DNA of 64,000 nucleotides from Cryptomeria japonica (lineage: Eukaryota > Streptophyta > Pinopsida > Cupressales > Cupressaceae): contig NC_081412.1 of the NCBI RefSeq assembly GCF_030272615.1, forward strand, positions 99,759,796-99,823,795. The letters are read 5' to 3'. Below the pieces are notes generated by a model. The model saw only the letters and a list, made by a program, of their open reading frames with translations. It had not been told where the DNA came from and did not search any database. Below, piece after piece: positions 47,991-59,337 of the stretch. Within the stretch, counting starts at the first letter, position 1. Each line of letters begins with the position of its first letter. The position numbers were made by a program, and so were the translations under genes.

Positions 47991-49340
47991 GAGGAAACCA
48001 GAGAAACTATTTTGTAGTAGTTGATGAAGGTGTCACTGATGAAGAATTAGAAGATGAAGAAAATGAAGATATTGTGTTTGTAGCGGTCAAGGAAGATGTG
48101 TCAGACAAGAAGGCTCTTGTCTCCCACTTTGATAATTCAAATGAGTGGATTATTGACAATGGCTGTTCTCACCATATGACTGGTGACCGGAGTAAGTTTC
48201 TATCTCTGGAAGAGTATGATGGTGGTGTGGTTTGTTTTTGTAATGATGCACCATGTATGGTAAGAGGTAGAGGGTCCATCTCTCTGAATGGAAGAAGAAA
48301 TGCTGACAATGTGTATTGGGTAGAAGGTCTCAGACACAACCTTTTGAGTGTTGCTCAACTGAATGATAATGGACTCACTCTGGAATTCAGAAATGGAGTA
48401 TGCAAAACCAAGGGAAAGAATGGTGAACTGATGGCTACCGGTATGCAGACCAAAGGTAACCTATTTCAGCTAAATGCTAACATTAGTACATGTCTTATGG
48501 CTAAGTTTGAGGATAGCTAGATATGGCATAGGAGACTCTGCCATGTAAACTTTGACAATATTGTGAAGGCCAGTAAGATCAAGGCAATTAGAGGATTGCC
48601 TATGAAGAGCAAACTAGAAAATCCTTTGTGAAGAGAGTGTCAACTGGGGAAAATGTCTTCCTCAACCTTCAAAGGTAAGCCTTTCACTGCAGACAATCTA
48701 CTTGATCTTGTGCATATTGATTTGTGTGGTCCTATGAAAACCAGGAGTGTGCAGGGAGATAGGTATTTTATGATTCTTAAAGATGATTTATCAAGAATGA
48801 TGTGGGTCACATTCTTGAAGGAAAAGTCTGAAGCCTTTGGAAAATTCAAAGCTTTCAGAGCATTGGTAGAAAAGGAAAGTGGTAGAAGAATCAAATGCCT
48901 TAGAACTGATAAAGGAGGGGAATTCACTTTAGGTGAATTCAACAAATACTATGAAGAGAATGGCATCAAGAGGCAACTGTCTGCCCCTTGAACCCCACAA
49001 CAGAATGGCCTAGCAGAAAGGAACAACCAGACTATGGTTGAAGTAGCTAGAACTATGTTGATCCAAGGAAAGGTTGCTGACACCTTTTGGAGAGAAGCGG
49101 TGAGCATTGCAGTCTACACAATGAACCGGGTACTAATCAAGAAAGGTAAGGATAAGACTCCTTATGAGTACTGGACCGATAAGACACTAGTGGTAAGCTA
49201 CTTCAGAGTGTTTTGTAGTAGATTTTATATCAAGAGGAGTAAACATCAGAGCAAGTTTGATGCTAAATGTGATGAGGGAATATTCCCAGGGTATTCCACA
49301 AAGAGCAAAGCTCTCAAATGTTTCAACAATAGGACTTAGA
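47991..49340 (+). pseudogene. pol: Copia E protease and integrase
   Basis: The protease site reads WIIDNGCSHHMTGD near 48145-48185: DNG where DSG is catalytic, although copia A keeps DSG. Integrase: H-x4-H in WHRRLCHVNF (48527 on), then a stop where the first Cys of C-x2-C should be (next residues RECQLGK). Catalytic Asp residues are in HIDLCGPM and LRTDKGGEF, and the Glu lies in the region after SAP (48990), which is again interrupted by a TGA. The C-terminal part (FWREAV, YEYWTDKT) is clear. Stops are at 48518-48520, 48629-48631, 48989-48991 and 49337-49339. Confidence 0.88.
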
Positions 49341-49755
49341 GAATTGTTGAAAGCATCAATGTTAGAGTTGATGAAATCTCTGAGAAATTTGAGGAAACTG
49401 ACAGTGTGAAAGTAGGAGATGAACCGCTAGTAACCTCCTGGGAATTGGTTGCAAAATAACCAAGCACCAGTAACAGTGCTCCTACACTAGTGGATGCTGA
49501 TGCTAATGAAGATGAGGATGAAGAAGAAAAGCAAGAGGAAACAACTAAGATCATTCCTAGGTATGTAAAGCTGAATCATGATCCAAAGAAAATCATAGGA
49601 GACAAGGATGCAGGAATTCTTACAAGAAGAAATATCAAAGAAAAATCTTGCATGATCTCTGAATTTGAGCATAAAACATTTAGAGAGGCACATGAAGATG
49701 AAGACTAGATCAAGGCAATGGAAGAGGAACTTGACTAGATAGAAAGAATGGTACA
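49341..49755 (+). pseudogene. pol: Copia E integrase-RT linker
   Basis: Acidic linker (DADANEDEDEEEKQEE) ending IGDKDAGILTRRNIKEK, as in copia A and B. Two TAG stops (49706-49708 and about 49736-49738) lie where copia B has Trp or Gln codons. A frameshift follows before the RT frame. Confidence 0.75.
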
Positions 49756-51200
49756 TTGTCTTTGGTACCCAGACCAGAGCATAAAAATATCATTGGCACC
49801 AAATGGGTTTTTAGAAATAAGCTGAATGAAGATGGCTCAGTGGTTAGAAATAAAGCCAGATTGGTGTGTAAAGGATATGCCCAAGAAGAAGGAGAAGACT
49901 ATGGAGAAACCTTTGCTCCAGTAGCCAGATTGGAAGGAGTTCATATGCTTCTTGTATATGCAGCATTCAAGGGATTCAAGGTATATCAAATGGATGTAAA
50001 GTCTGCATTCCTAAATGGAATACTAGAAGAGAAAGTGTATATAGAGCAACCAGATGGGTTTGCCCTATCAGAAGATAGTGACATGGTGTGTAGGCTACAT
50101 AAGGCCTTGTATGGACTAAAGCAGGCACCTAGAGCATGGTATGAATGCTTGCACTCCCATCTTGTGAAGATTGGATTTGAGAGAACAAGTGAGGATAGTA
50201 ATATCTACCTGAAGTCAGAAGGAAATCAGATTCTGATCTGTGAGGTATTTGTTGATGACATAATCTTTGGAGGAGATGAAAAGACGAGTCATGATTTTGC
50301 AGATGAGATGAAAAAGGAGTTTGAGATGTCACTTATAGGGGAGATTAAGTTCTTCATTGGACTACAAATTCAACAAATGAAAGATGGAATCTTTATCACT
50401 CAGTCCAAATATGTCAAAGAGGTGTTGAAGACCTTTGGCATGGAAGATAGCAAACTAGTTGGTACACCGATGGTGATCGGTTGTAAATTATCCAAAGATG
50501 ATGACTCAGGGTTAGTAAATGAGAAGGAGTATCGATCAATGATTGGTAAATTGCATTATGTAGTACATAGTAGACCAAACATTGCACATGTAGTGGGAAT
50601 TGCTGCACGGTTCCAAAAAGCCCAAGAGAATCCCACTTGGTAGCAGTCAACCAGATTCTGAGATATCTAAAGGGAACTATTGACTATGGATTATGGTATC
50701 CATACAGTAATGATTTTAACCTGAAAGTGTTTACAGATGCTAACTGGGCTGGTAATGTGGATGGCCGGAAGGGCACAACTAGTGGTGCATTCTTTCTTGG
50801 TGGAAGACTAGTCTCATGGATGAGTAAGAAACAGAGCTATATCTCTCAGTCTACAGTAGATGTAGAGTATGTTGCAACATTTATGAACTACACCCAGACA
50901 ATTTGGATGAAGCATGTATTAAATGGCTTCAAAGTTCCTGTATCTGAACCAGTAAGTATATTTTGTGACAACACAAGTGCGATTAACATCTCCAAGAATC
51001 CAGTTTTACACTCTAGAACCAAGCACTTTGAGCTTAAGTATCATTTCTTAAGGGAAAAGGTTCAAAACAAAGAAGTTGTACTGGAGCATGTTTCCAGTAA
51101 GGAGCAGTTAGCAGACATATTCACCAAGCCTCTACTGAAGGCTACCTTTACTTATTTGAGAAGTGAATTAGGGGTGCTACCCCTTCTAGAGGTGAACTAA
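49756..51200 (+). pseudogene. pol: Copia E reverse transcriptase and RNase H
   Basis: RT 49756-50643 is open for 295 codons: [59 protein letters not shown] and the catalytic [14 protein letters not shown] at 50641-50643 breaks the frame (with a one-base shift). RNase H resumes at 50637-51200: FTDANWAG (catalytic Asp), KKQSYISQSTVDVEY, FCDNTSAINISKNPV, HFLREKV and ADIFTKPL. It ends with TAA at 51198-51200, 231 bp before the purine tract. Best-preserved coding region of the window. Confidence 0.92.
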
Positions 51201-51430
51201 AGTTGTGTGCTCCACATCAGTTAGGACTTACATTGATATATTTTTCTTAGGATTGGTGTGTTGAAGGATGCTACTCCTTAGGGGAAGCGGCATAGTAGAA
51301 CATAGATGCTTATCCCTTCACTTTGGCATTGTTGTCAAAGGGGGAGAAGATGTGAAGTAGAGAAGATATCTACAGTATTGGGGGAGGAGATGTGAAGCTC
51401 AAAGATATCTTTGTATATTGCCATCAATGC

Positions 51431-51443
51431 CAAAGGGGGAGAT
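51431..51443 (+). other. Polypurine tract of copia E
   Basis: CAAAGGGGGAGAT directly before the 3' LTR at 51444. A second, similar GTCAAAGGGGGAGAAG lies at 51335-51350. Confidence 0.85.
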
Positions 51444-52917
51444 TGTTGGCATGTGTGCAGAGTATGTTGACATGATGATATTGTATGTTGTCATTGATGT
51501 CAATATGATGAAGAGTGAATTGGTATAGTAAAGTAAGCACTTGCAAGAGAACTGGTATATGTGAAAAAGTGAAGCGGTATGGATGTCCAAATAAACCGGT
51601 ATGTTGGAATGTGAACCGGTATATGGAATATTTTGTATCAAGGTTTCATATGGTATGACTACCGGTTGGTAGTCTTAGCTTCAGGGTTTCTGGTTGAAGT
51701 ATTCTATGCCTATGTGCTTCAACCGATGATATTGTATGATGTGTTAGCATTGTTATGAAGAACAAATTGTGTTGCCATGTCAGCCTTGTGCATGTGAAGG
51801 ATTTTGCATGAAAGAGATTGATCCTATCTACCTCGGGAATGTGCAAAGTCTCTATAAATGGTGGAGAATGTGTGATGGGTTATCAACCTCCAAGAAGCAG
51901 TGAAGAATGAATAATGGAGAACGTCTTAAGATCTGTTCAAGACCATTGTATTCAAAACAAAGTGTTTAATGGTCAAGATTGAACCGATTGAATTACTCAA
52001 CCTAAATTTTTAGGGTTTAGGGTTTATGCTACCGGCCTATCTGTTTCCTATAAAGTCGATATTGGTCTTCATGATGAAGTTGTTGGCAAATGTTGTGTGT
52101 GTATCTAAGTACAAAGATACGTGATTCTTGCCACACCAAATATGAGAATAGATACCTGTAGAGTGTGAGTGCAGAAGGAAGGAACTGAAGTGGATCTGCA
52201 TTGGCATTGAGTGCTATTACTAGATCATTGTAATACCCGTTGACCTCTAACCACTTCAACAGTTGGAAAATCTCTTAATAGGGTAGCTTTAATCGGCTTG
52301 CTATAAATCCTTTAACAGGGTGACTCAAAATCATTGAGTTCTAAAAATCCTCTAACAAGGTAACCTTTAACCGGGTTTAACCCTTAACTGGGTATGTTAG
52401 CCATCCCTTAACTAGGTGATCCCTAGCAGGATCAGTTCCTAACAGAACCTATTGTAAAGTCTTTAACCGGACTAGGCTCCTAAGAGAGCGGACTTCAAAA
52501 AGGTTCAAAGAACAACTTGTGGGTATTCATCCTCACCTTGGTTTTTCCCAACTGGGTTTCCACGTGAAAAATATTGTGTTATGTGTGATGCTTTTCATAT
52601 GATGCTTTGTTATCCTCTGTTAAGAGGTAAAGCATGTTGAACCTGTAAGTCTTTACATTTCTGTTAAAGTATTACTAGTGTATGCATATGGGTGAAGTGG
52701 AAATAAGATGTTGGATTATGTGGAAAGCTGAGTTACCGGTTTATGTCTTTCACTGTGTTTAACCAGTAGTAATCAGGTTCAGACAGGTGTTATTTCTTGC
52801 CAATCAAAATGCATGGTTCTCAGTCAAACCGATTAAAGGAAAAGTGTTTTTATCAGTACTGATTCACCCCCCCTCTCAGTACTAGTTTGGTACTAACTGT
52901 TCATCATTGATTCATCA
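51444..52917 (+). repeat. 3' LTR of copia E (1474 bp)
   Basis: Direct repeat of 45572-47038 with scattered substitutions and one extra 10-bp unit near 51497. TATA box CTATAAATGG at 51852-51861. Ends GATTCATCA at 52917, then ACTTT. Confidence 0.93.
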
Positions 52918-54843
52918 ACTTTTCATCCTCTCAAGTCACAACACTTGAGATGGAGGGCTCAACCACCAACTAACACCAATTTCTCAACACTAAAGTGTAT
53001 ATCCAAACCAGAATCTTAATGCATATGCAAGACTAAAACCAATTGAAGGCCCACGTGTCAGTGAATACAACATACCTGGCAGTAAAACTCCATCATCACC
53101 CTTATGATACCACTTGATCTTAAGAATCAAAAGTGATTTTACTATGAGTCCTACCAATTGGGAAAGTAGATACCCTTAATCATGAAATTCTCTTGGGTAT
53201 TCCTACAACAATTTCCATCTTCTGTAGTTGATGCAACCTATACACCCATAAGTTCAAGCATGTCGGTTCTGCTTCATAAGCACTTGAACTCCCCCTAAGG
53301 CACATATCTCTGGTTCTCATTGCCTATCAGGTCCTATAACAAAAATCCAATCATCTCTACATACCGATTGAGCTATGCTTAAGTGATCAATTGATAATAT
53401 TTTAGCTCCATTATATCTACCACAATGTATGACATGATCCTGGATGTACACAATTTCATACAATGTCATCATCATGCCATGCATTAAACCGGTTAGCCCT
53501 GAAAGGATGCTTGCATACATAATCAACAAGCGGGCCATCATATGTCATTCAGGTCTTTTCCAATACCACTTGAGACATAACCTCCCCATTCCATGCTATT
53601 GGGGCTAATGCAATGATCTCGAACCTCATTGTCTTACATAACCTGCAAGTACCTGTTAGCATTCATACTGGTAACATCCCGCCCGTACTGGTTTCTTGTA
53701 TCGATCCATCATCACTACCAGAGTACCTATCTGTAAGTCTTGACTTTTTGTGTCAATTTGCATGTGATTCCAATTGTAAATCTCCATCTATTGACACATG
53801 TAGTAGTGATCCATCTCTGATCTATAGGTGTGTAGCCAAGGAAACCACTAAACACACTTATCTTCTCATTTTCTTCCTTCATACCGACAACAACTTGTTC
53901 TTCCATGTGTCTTCCTTCACTGAGGGGGTGAATGAAATGGTCAGTGTACTACTTCCCCTAAGGTCCTGCATCTCCTTGAAGCCTTAGGAGATATCACCTG
54001 TGTATTCAATGCATAGTGTCAGTCCATGGTTGCATCTTCTTGCTTCTTCCTCCATTCCTGCTTGATCTCATTCTTCTTCCCATTTTCAGTCTTGGAAGCA
54101 GGTCTTACCTTCTTTTGCCAATGGGTCCTTCCATTTCTTGATTCTGCCACATAACCGAAAGCAATGCTATAGTAGCACACAACATCATGATTGGGGAACC
54201 TTCTAACATATCGGTTTTCTCTTCCTTTTCTAATCATGCCATTGTAGTCAGCTCCTGGTCTCCATGGATTCCTTGCATGTGCAGGTACACATCTCATCTT
54301 GTTCCATGCAGGTCTTTGCTACTCATATCTTCTATAGATACTATTATACTGAGCATGATTGTTCCACTAGTTGCCATAGAACTATGAGTTCTTCTTCTTG
54401 CATTCATAACTTTTATGGCCAGACCTATTGGAGTTACAACAAACACTATTTGCATAATTGGGAGAGGGGATATGGATATATCTACTCGATATATTTTTCT
54501 CATATGCATGATATCTATGAGATCCTAGATTGTTCCTTCTAGATCCCTTTCTACATTCTTTTTCCCTATGCCCATGACCATTACATGCAAAGCGAAAACT
54601 AAAGAAGGAGGGTTTATAACTTACAAACTTATTGTTCAATGCATGGGGAGATTTTATCAGTTTTGCATCTCCATTTCTACTTCTTTGGGGATGGACCCTA
54701 GGTTGTCCATTCTTTTCATTTCCTCCATCTAGTCCCTTCTTCTTCCACACTTGCCTTGACTTGTGGGTGGTAGCATTTCCTTGTTCTCTACCGGTAGGAG
54801 GTCTTCTTTGCTGTCTTCTCATGTTCTTGCCTTCAGTGAAGCT
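52918..54843 (-). pseudogene. gag: Internal region 2 of element D, remainder, with gag copy 2
   Basis: Matches 40908 to about 42863. The minus-strand gag part (54019-54843) holds two zinc-knuckle-like motifs, CNGHGHREKEC and CCNSNRSGHKSYEC (second Cys changed to Ser). A third reads CYYSIAFGYVAES, with two Cys and the His lost. The tail KTENGKKNEIKQEWRKKQED is as in copy 1. Gag N-terminus is cut off by the LTR of copia B at 54844. Confidence 0.65.
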
Positions 54844-56267
54844 TGATGGTATGATGAAAGAATAAGTATCTGGTAGAATAGTGAGGGGAGGGGGGTGAAT
54901 CATTATATTGAAAAAATGATACAAAGTTCTCAAGCTCAAACTCAGTTAAACAAAGTAAACATATCTCAATCAAGATCAATATTCTTAGGAATACTTGACA
55001 TTAACCGATTTAACTGTTATGACAACTATTAATAGTAAACACCTTCAATCTTGTAAACATCAACAATGCTTAATCTTAACTCAACATATTCATCTCTCAA
55101 TACTTCTACTTAACATGCCTTATCATAAGTTAACCAAATTAACAAATAAGATCACAACCACAAAAGCATTCACCACTTGACACAAGTGTTTATACGTGGA
55201 AAACCCAAATAGGTAAAAACCATGGTGAGATGGGAATCACAAGGATAGCTATCTGAACTCTTTCAAAGTTCACCCTATTAGGAGCCAAAGCCTGTTAGAG
55301 CTTTACAATAAGTCTTGTTAAGAACTAATTCCGATTAGGAATCACCCAGTTAAGGGATTTACAAATATGCCTTGTTAGAAGCACAATACACTGTTAGGAG
55401 TAACCTTGCTGGGCGATTTAAGAATCCAAGCTAATGGACCACCTTGTTAGAGGATTTAATGAGTAACAAAGCTTGTTAGAGCTTACCCGTAAGGGATTTT
55501 ACTCCTGCTGTAATTGTTAGAAAACAACAGGTTTTCTCGATCTATCTGAGTAGCACTATATTTGCTTGATCAGATCTTTCTAAGCTTCAATCTACCTTCA
55601 CTCAAAGTGCAGATACATTCACTGGTTGGGCAACCACACACTCAACAGGTTTTCTACCAATCTTACTAGCAACCTTTACAAACAACTTCATCCACCTTAA
55701 ATACAAATCAATTAGGTCGGTAACACAACAAAAACCTAATTCCCATCATTGAGATTACAAACAAGTTGGTTCAATCTTGACTGTTAGAAATCATGACAAT
55801 CTCTTCACATTCTTCAAGACAATTCCAACCGCTCTATGATCACCGCTCCATTGGACTTTGTAACTCATCACATGTTGTGCATTAAATGCAATCCACTTTG
55901 CTCCTTCCCTAGACAATAAGCAAACATGCCAAACCAATTTGAATTTATCCTCATAAAATGATCACACGTGTTTCCATAATTACCGCTCATCAGATAATAA
56001 ACCAACAAACTTGATCGGTTAGGGTTTAACAACTGATAGGGTTTATCGGTTACATTACATAGAAAGGTTTGACCCTTTACACTGGTTCACCGGTTCAACT
56101 CACAAACTTTACATACCGGTTACAACATCATCTACAACTCTCTTCTTACCGGTTACTAGCCAATATCAAAAACAACAATATCAACAATAACATGAATACC
56201 ATTTACCAGTTCAATTGACATCAATGACAACATATCATTAATGCAATCTCTATGCAAAATTCCAACA
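54844..56267 (-). repeat. 3' LTR of copia B (1424 bp)
   Basis: Plus-strand ends TGATGGTATGATG (54844) and ATTCCAACA (56267). G-run AGGGGAGGGGGGTGAATCA at 54884-54902. Two minus-strand-flank landmarks agree: homology to element D stops at 54843, and the purine tract complement starts at 56268. Confidence 0.75.
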
Positions 56268-56281
56268 ATCTTCCCCTTTGG
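56268..56281 (-). other. Polypurine tract of copia B
   Basis: Minus strand reads GCCAAAGGGGAAGAT just before the LTR start TGTTGGAATTTTG. A near copy lies at about 56480-56490. Confidence 0.8.
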
Positions 56282-56649
56282 CATTGATGGCAATACAAAT
56301 ATCAATGCCTTTGATTGCTGGTGAGATTAGTGAATAGGAATCCTGGTTTACATTACCAAGTATTCACCTTGCTTTGTGTGTCTTTAGCCTATCGCTGGTG
56401 AATAGGAGTCCTGGTTTACATTACCAAGTATTCACCTTATCAGACATATAATTCTTCTCCTCAATCACATAATTCTTCTCCCCCTTTGACAACAATGCCA
56501 AAGTGAAGGTAAAACATGTAATTCTGCTCTCACTATGCATCAACATCATTCTGCAACTTGATGCCCCCCCTGTGAAATACATCCACGCCTTCATCAATCC
56601 ATATAAGATTCTACAAGTAATTTAGGGATTGATGCAATCAGCATCATGT

Positions 56650-58440
56650 TCAATTATCTTCATGAAGAGGGACAACCCCCAATTGACTTCTAAGATACTC
56701 AAAAGTGGTCTTAGGCAGAGGTTTGGTAAAGATATTTGCAAGCTACTCCTTGGTAGAAACATGCTCCAAGATAACATCTTTACTTTGAACTTTTTCCCTC
56801 AAGAAGTGATATTTCAATTCAATGTGCTTAGTCCTTGCGTGCAAAACATGAATTTTAGAAATGTTTATTGCACTTATATTATCACACAAAATCTTTATAG
56901 GTTCTGAGATTTTCATCTTCAAACCTTCCAAAATATGCCTCATCCACATAGCTTGTATGCAATTCATATAAGCTACTACATATTCAACTTCAGTAGTATA
57001 TTGTGAAGTACAACTCTACTTTTTGCTACTCCATGAGACTAGCCTTCCTCCTAGAAAGAATGCTCCACCAGTAGTACTCTTCCGGTCATCAATATTTCCT
57101 ACCCAATTAGTATTTGTGTATGCCTGTAAGTCAAAATATCCACCATATGGATACCATAATCTATAGTCAACAATACCTTTCAGATATCTAAAGATTCTCT
57201 TAGTTGCCATCAGATGTGCCTCCTTTGGATTCTTCTGAAATCTAGTCACAATACCAACTGCATGGGCAATATCCGATCGACTGTGAACAACATAGTGTAT
57301 TTTGCCAATCATTGACCTGAATTCCTTTTGATCTATAGACTTAGATGCATCTTCCTTGGACAATTTACAACTTGTAACCATTGGGGTTCCAACTGGTTTA
57401 CAGTCACTCATATAGAAAGTCTTCAAAACCTCCTTCACATACTTGGATTGAGTAATGAAAATACCATTCTTCATCTGCTGTATCTGTAAGCCTTTGAAAT
57501 TTTTTATTTCCCCTACTAATGACATCTCAAATTCATTCTTCATTTCATCTACAAAACAATTACTCATGTCATATTTTCCTCCAAATATAATGTCATCTAC
57601 AAATACTTCACTAACTAGTATATCATCTCCTTCAGACTTGAGATAAATGTTGCTTTCATCACTAGTTCTAGCAAAGACTATCTTCATCAGATGAGTTTGA
57701 AGTCGTTCATACCATGCTCTGGGTGCTTGGTTTAATCCATACAAAGCTTTATGCAGTTTGCATACCATGTATTTCTTATCTGTCAATGCATAACCATCAG
57801 GCTTCTCTATATAAACCTCTTCTTCAAGTATCCCATTGAAGAATGAAAACTTGACATCCATTTGATATACTGTGATTTTCTTATGAGCTGCAAATGCAAG
57901 TAATTTTCTAACACCTTCCAGTCTTGCTACTAGTGCAAAAGTTTCTCCATAGTCTTCTCCTTCTTCTTGTGCATAACCTTTGCATACTAATCTTGCCTTA
58001 TTGCAAACTACAACACCATCTTCATTTAACTTGTTTTTGAATACCCATTTAGTACCTATAACATTCTTGTTTACCGATCAGGGTACCAGGGTCCAAGTGT
58101 TGTTCTTCTCAATTTGTTCCAACTCCTCCTCCATAGCTTTCACCCAATGATCATTACCAAATGTCTCCTTAGCATTTCTGGGTTCAAAGATGGATATCAT
58201 GCAAGAGTTCTCTCTTATTCTCCTTCTAGTTAGTACTCCAACATCCTTATCCCCAATTATCTGTTCAGGACTATGATTTAGTCTCACATACCTAGGAATA
58301 ACATGATCATTCTCTTCAGGTTCATCTTCTTCATTATCATCTTCCTCTAAATTTTTTTGTTCCAGTTGAACAAGTACGTAAGGATTTTCTTTATCGGTTT
58401 CAGATTTAATAGTTTCAGGTTCTAAAAGAAAAATGCAAGG
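56650..58440 (-). pseudogene. pol: Copia B reverse transcriptase and RNase H with linker
   Basis: One unbroken frame of 597 codons with only three stops: TGA 58075-58077, TAG 57013-57015 and TAG 56740-56742. Order on the minus strand: acidic linker (LEEDDNEEDEPEEN) and VLTRRRIRENS; RT with [46 protein letters not shown] and [10 protein letters not shown]; RNase H with RLVSWSSKK, LCDNISAINISK, KYHFLREKV and IFTKPLPKT. The end is TGA at 56650-56652. Both TAGs replace CAG codons present in copia E. Truncated at 58440. Confidence 0.9.
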
Positions 58441-59337
58441 TGTTAGTCTCAAATTCTAATTCCCTCTTACCCCCTGTAAGAAAATGAATAACTCTATCTG
58501 CAAATGAAGAGATCAAGGAAAAAAGAATCTTAGAGTAACACATGATAAGGTTTCGAGAACCTTCTACACTTTGAACTTATCCAAAGTTCAGGCAGGTATA
58601 CCTTTTGTGAATAATTTCACACTTTTAAACAAGATCCATAGTAAACCAGTGGATTTTATCGCCTCAATATAAACTGAAATAATAAAGGAAAACTTATGCT
58701 CATTTTCAATATTGATCCTCAAGAGATGTAGAAAGAAAACTAAAACTGATACTAGTGCCTTATCTAGGCTACAAAGTCATCTAAATTAAGCAAGGATTTC
58801 ACAATTAAACATCCCCATACATCTCATCACTTTGGCTTATATTAACCCCATACATGCCTGACATATATAAGAGTTATTTCTTGTTAAACTAAACAGTGTT
58901 TATCAAATTCAAAGCTTCAAACAAAATAACCTACTGATAGAGATATTTCATGCGTATTTAACTCCTCTCATGAAGAGAAAAGCTAAGAAACATATCCATA
59001 AAGATTGCATTACAATCCATTTTTAGTTGAATAACCCTAGATTACTCAAATGAAACCAATAAATTACTGAAAGCACACCAAAAGACAACACAGGTTTAGG
59101 CTCGAAAGTTTTTGATCTGTATATTGATATTCATTTTGAAAATTTTTTACATAACTCAAAGTATTCTCTGTAATAACTAGAAAAACCCAGATATATTTCT
59201 GGAGAGTTTCTTTACAAAAATTCTTGTGATCCCTTTCTTACTAGTCCTGGTATCCATTTATAATAGCATGGATGTGTACAAGCTTTGGGCATTCCTAAGA
59301 AAGTCTATTACAAACCTTGATACTCTCCAAGAAATAG
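58441..59337. other. Unassigned sequence between copia B and the unknown ORF
   Basis: No coding frame. It begins TGTTAGTCTC exactly at the point where copia B stops, which looks like an LTR-type end. A matching LTR near 63-64 kb is not seen, so it may be just a breakpoint or an element reaching beyond the window. On the minus strand it would be the 3' flank of the unknown ORF. Confidence 0.35.

Larger units (their letters stand above)
45572..52917 (+). mobile_element. Complete but inactive Ty1/copia element E (7346 bp)
   Basis: 5' LTR 45572-47038, primer site, gag, protease, integrase, RT, RNase H, purine tract, 3' LTR 51444-52917, all on the plus strand in copia order. The target duplication ACTTT is at 45567-45571 and 52918-52922. 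The unoccupied paralogous site in internal copy 1 of element D (ACTTT at 40908-40912, followed by TCATCCTC as at 52923) confirms both ends. Many in-frame stops and at least two frameshifts rule out activity. Confidence 0.95.
38166..54843 (-). mobile_element. Gag-only LTR element D in tandem LTR-internal-LTR-internal form
   Basis: LTR1 38166-40695, internal 40696-43776, partial LTR2 43777-45357, then a second internal copy 45358-45571 plus 52918-54843, interrupted by copia E. On the minus strand each internal copy starts from gag and ends in a purine tract (CAAAGGGGGAGAT-like) beside an LTR. Internal region 1 is about 3.1 kb and shows gag only, with no protease, integrase or RT, so the family looks non-autonomous. 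The arrangement is what unequal recombination between neighbouring or tandem copies leaves. The second internal copy is cut at 54843 by the LTR of copia B. Confidence 0.7.
54844..58440 (-). mobile_element. Ty1/copia element B, 5'-truncated
   Basis: Minus-strand 3' LTR (54844-56267), purine tract, RNase H, RT and linker up to 58440, where homology ends abruptly. Gag, protease, integrase and 5' LTR are missing. It is inserted in internal copy 2 of element D; the flank AAGCT at 54839-54843 would be the left target duplication, but no partner can be seen. Confidence 0.85.

Noticed and set aside
53317-54542. Frames on both strands such as 53613-53987
   Set aside because: Element D internal sequence; only the minus-strand gag part has supportable motifs.
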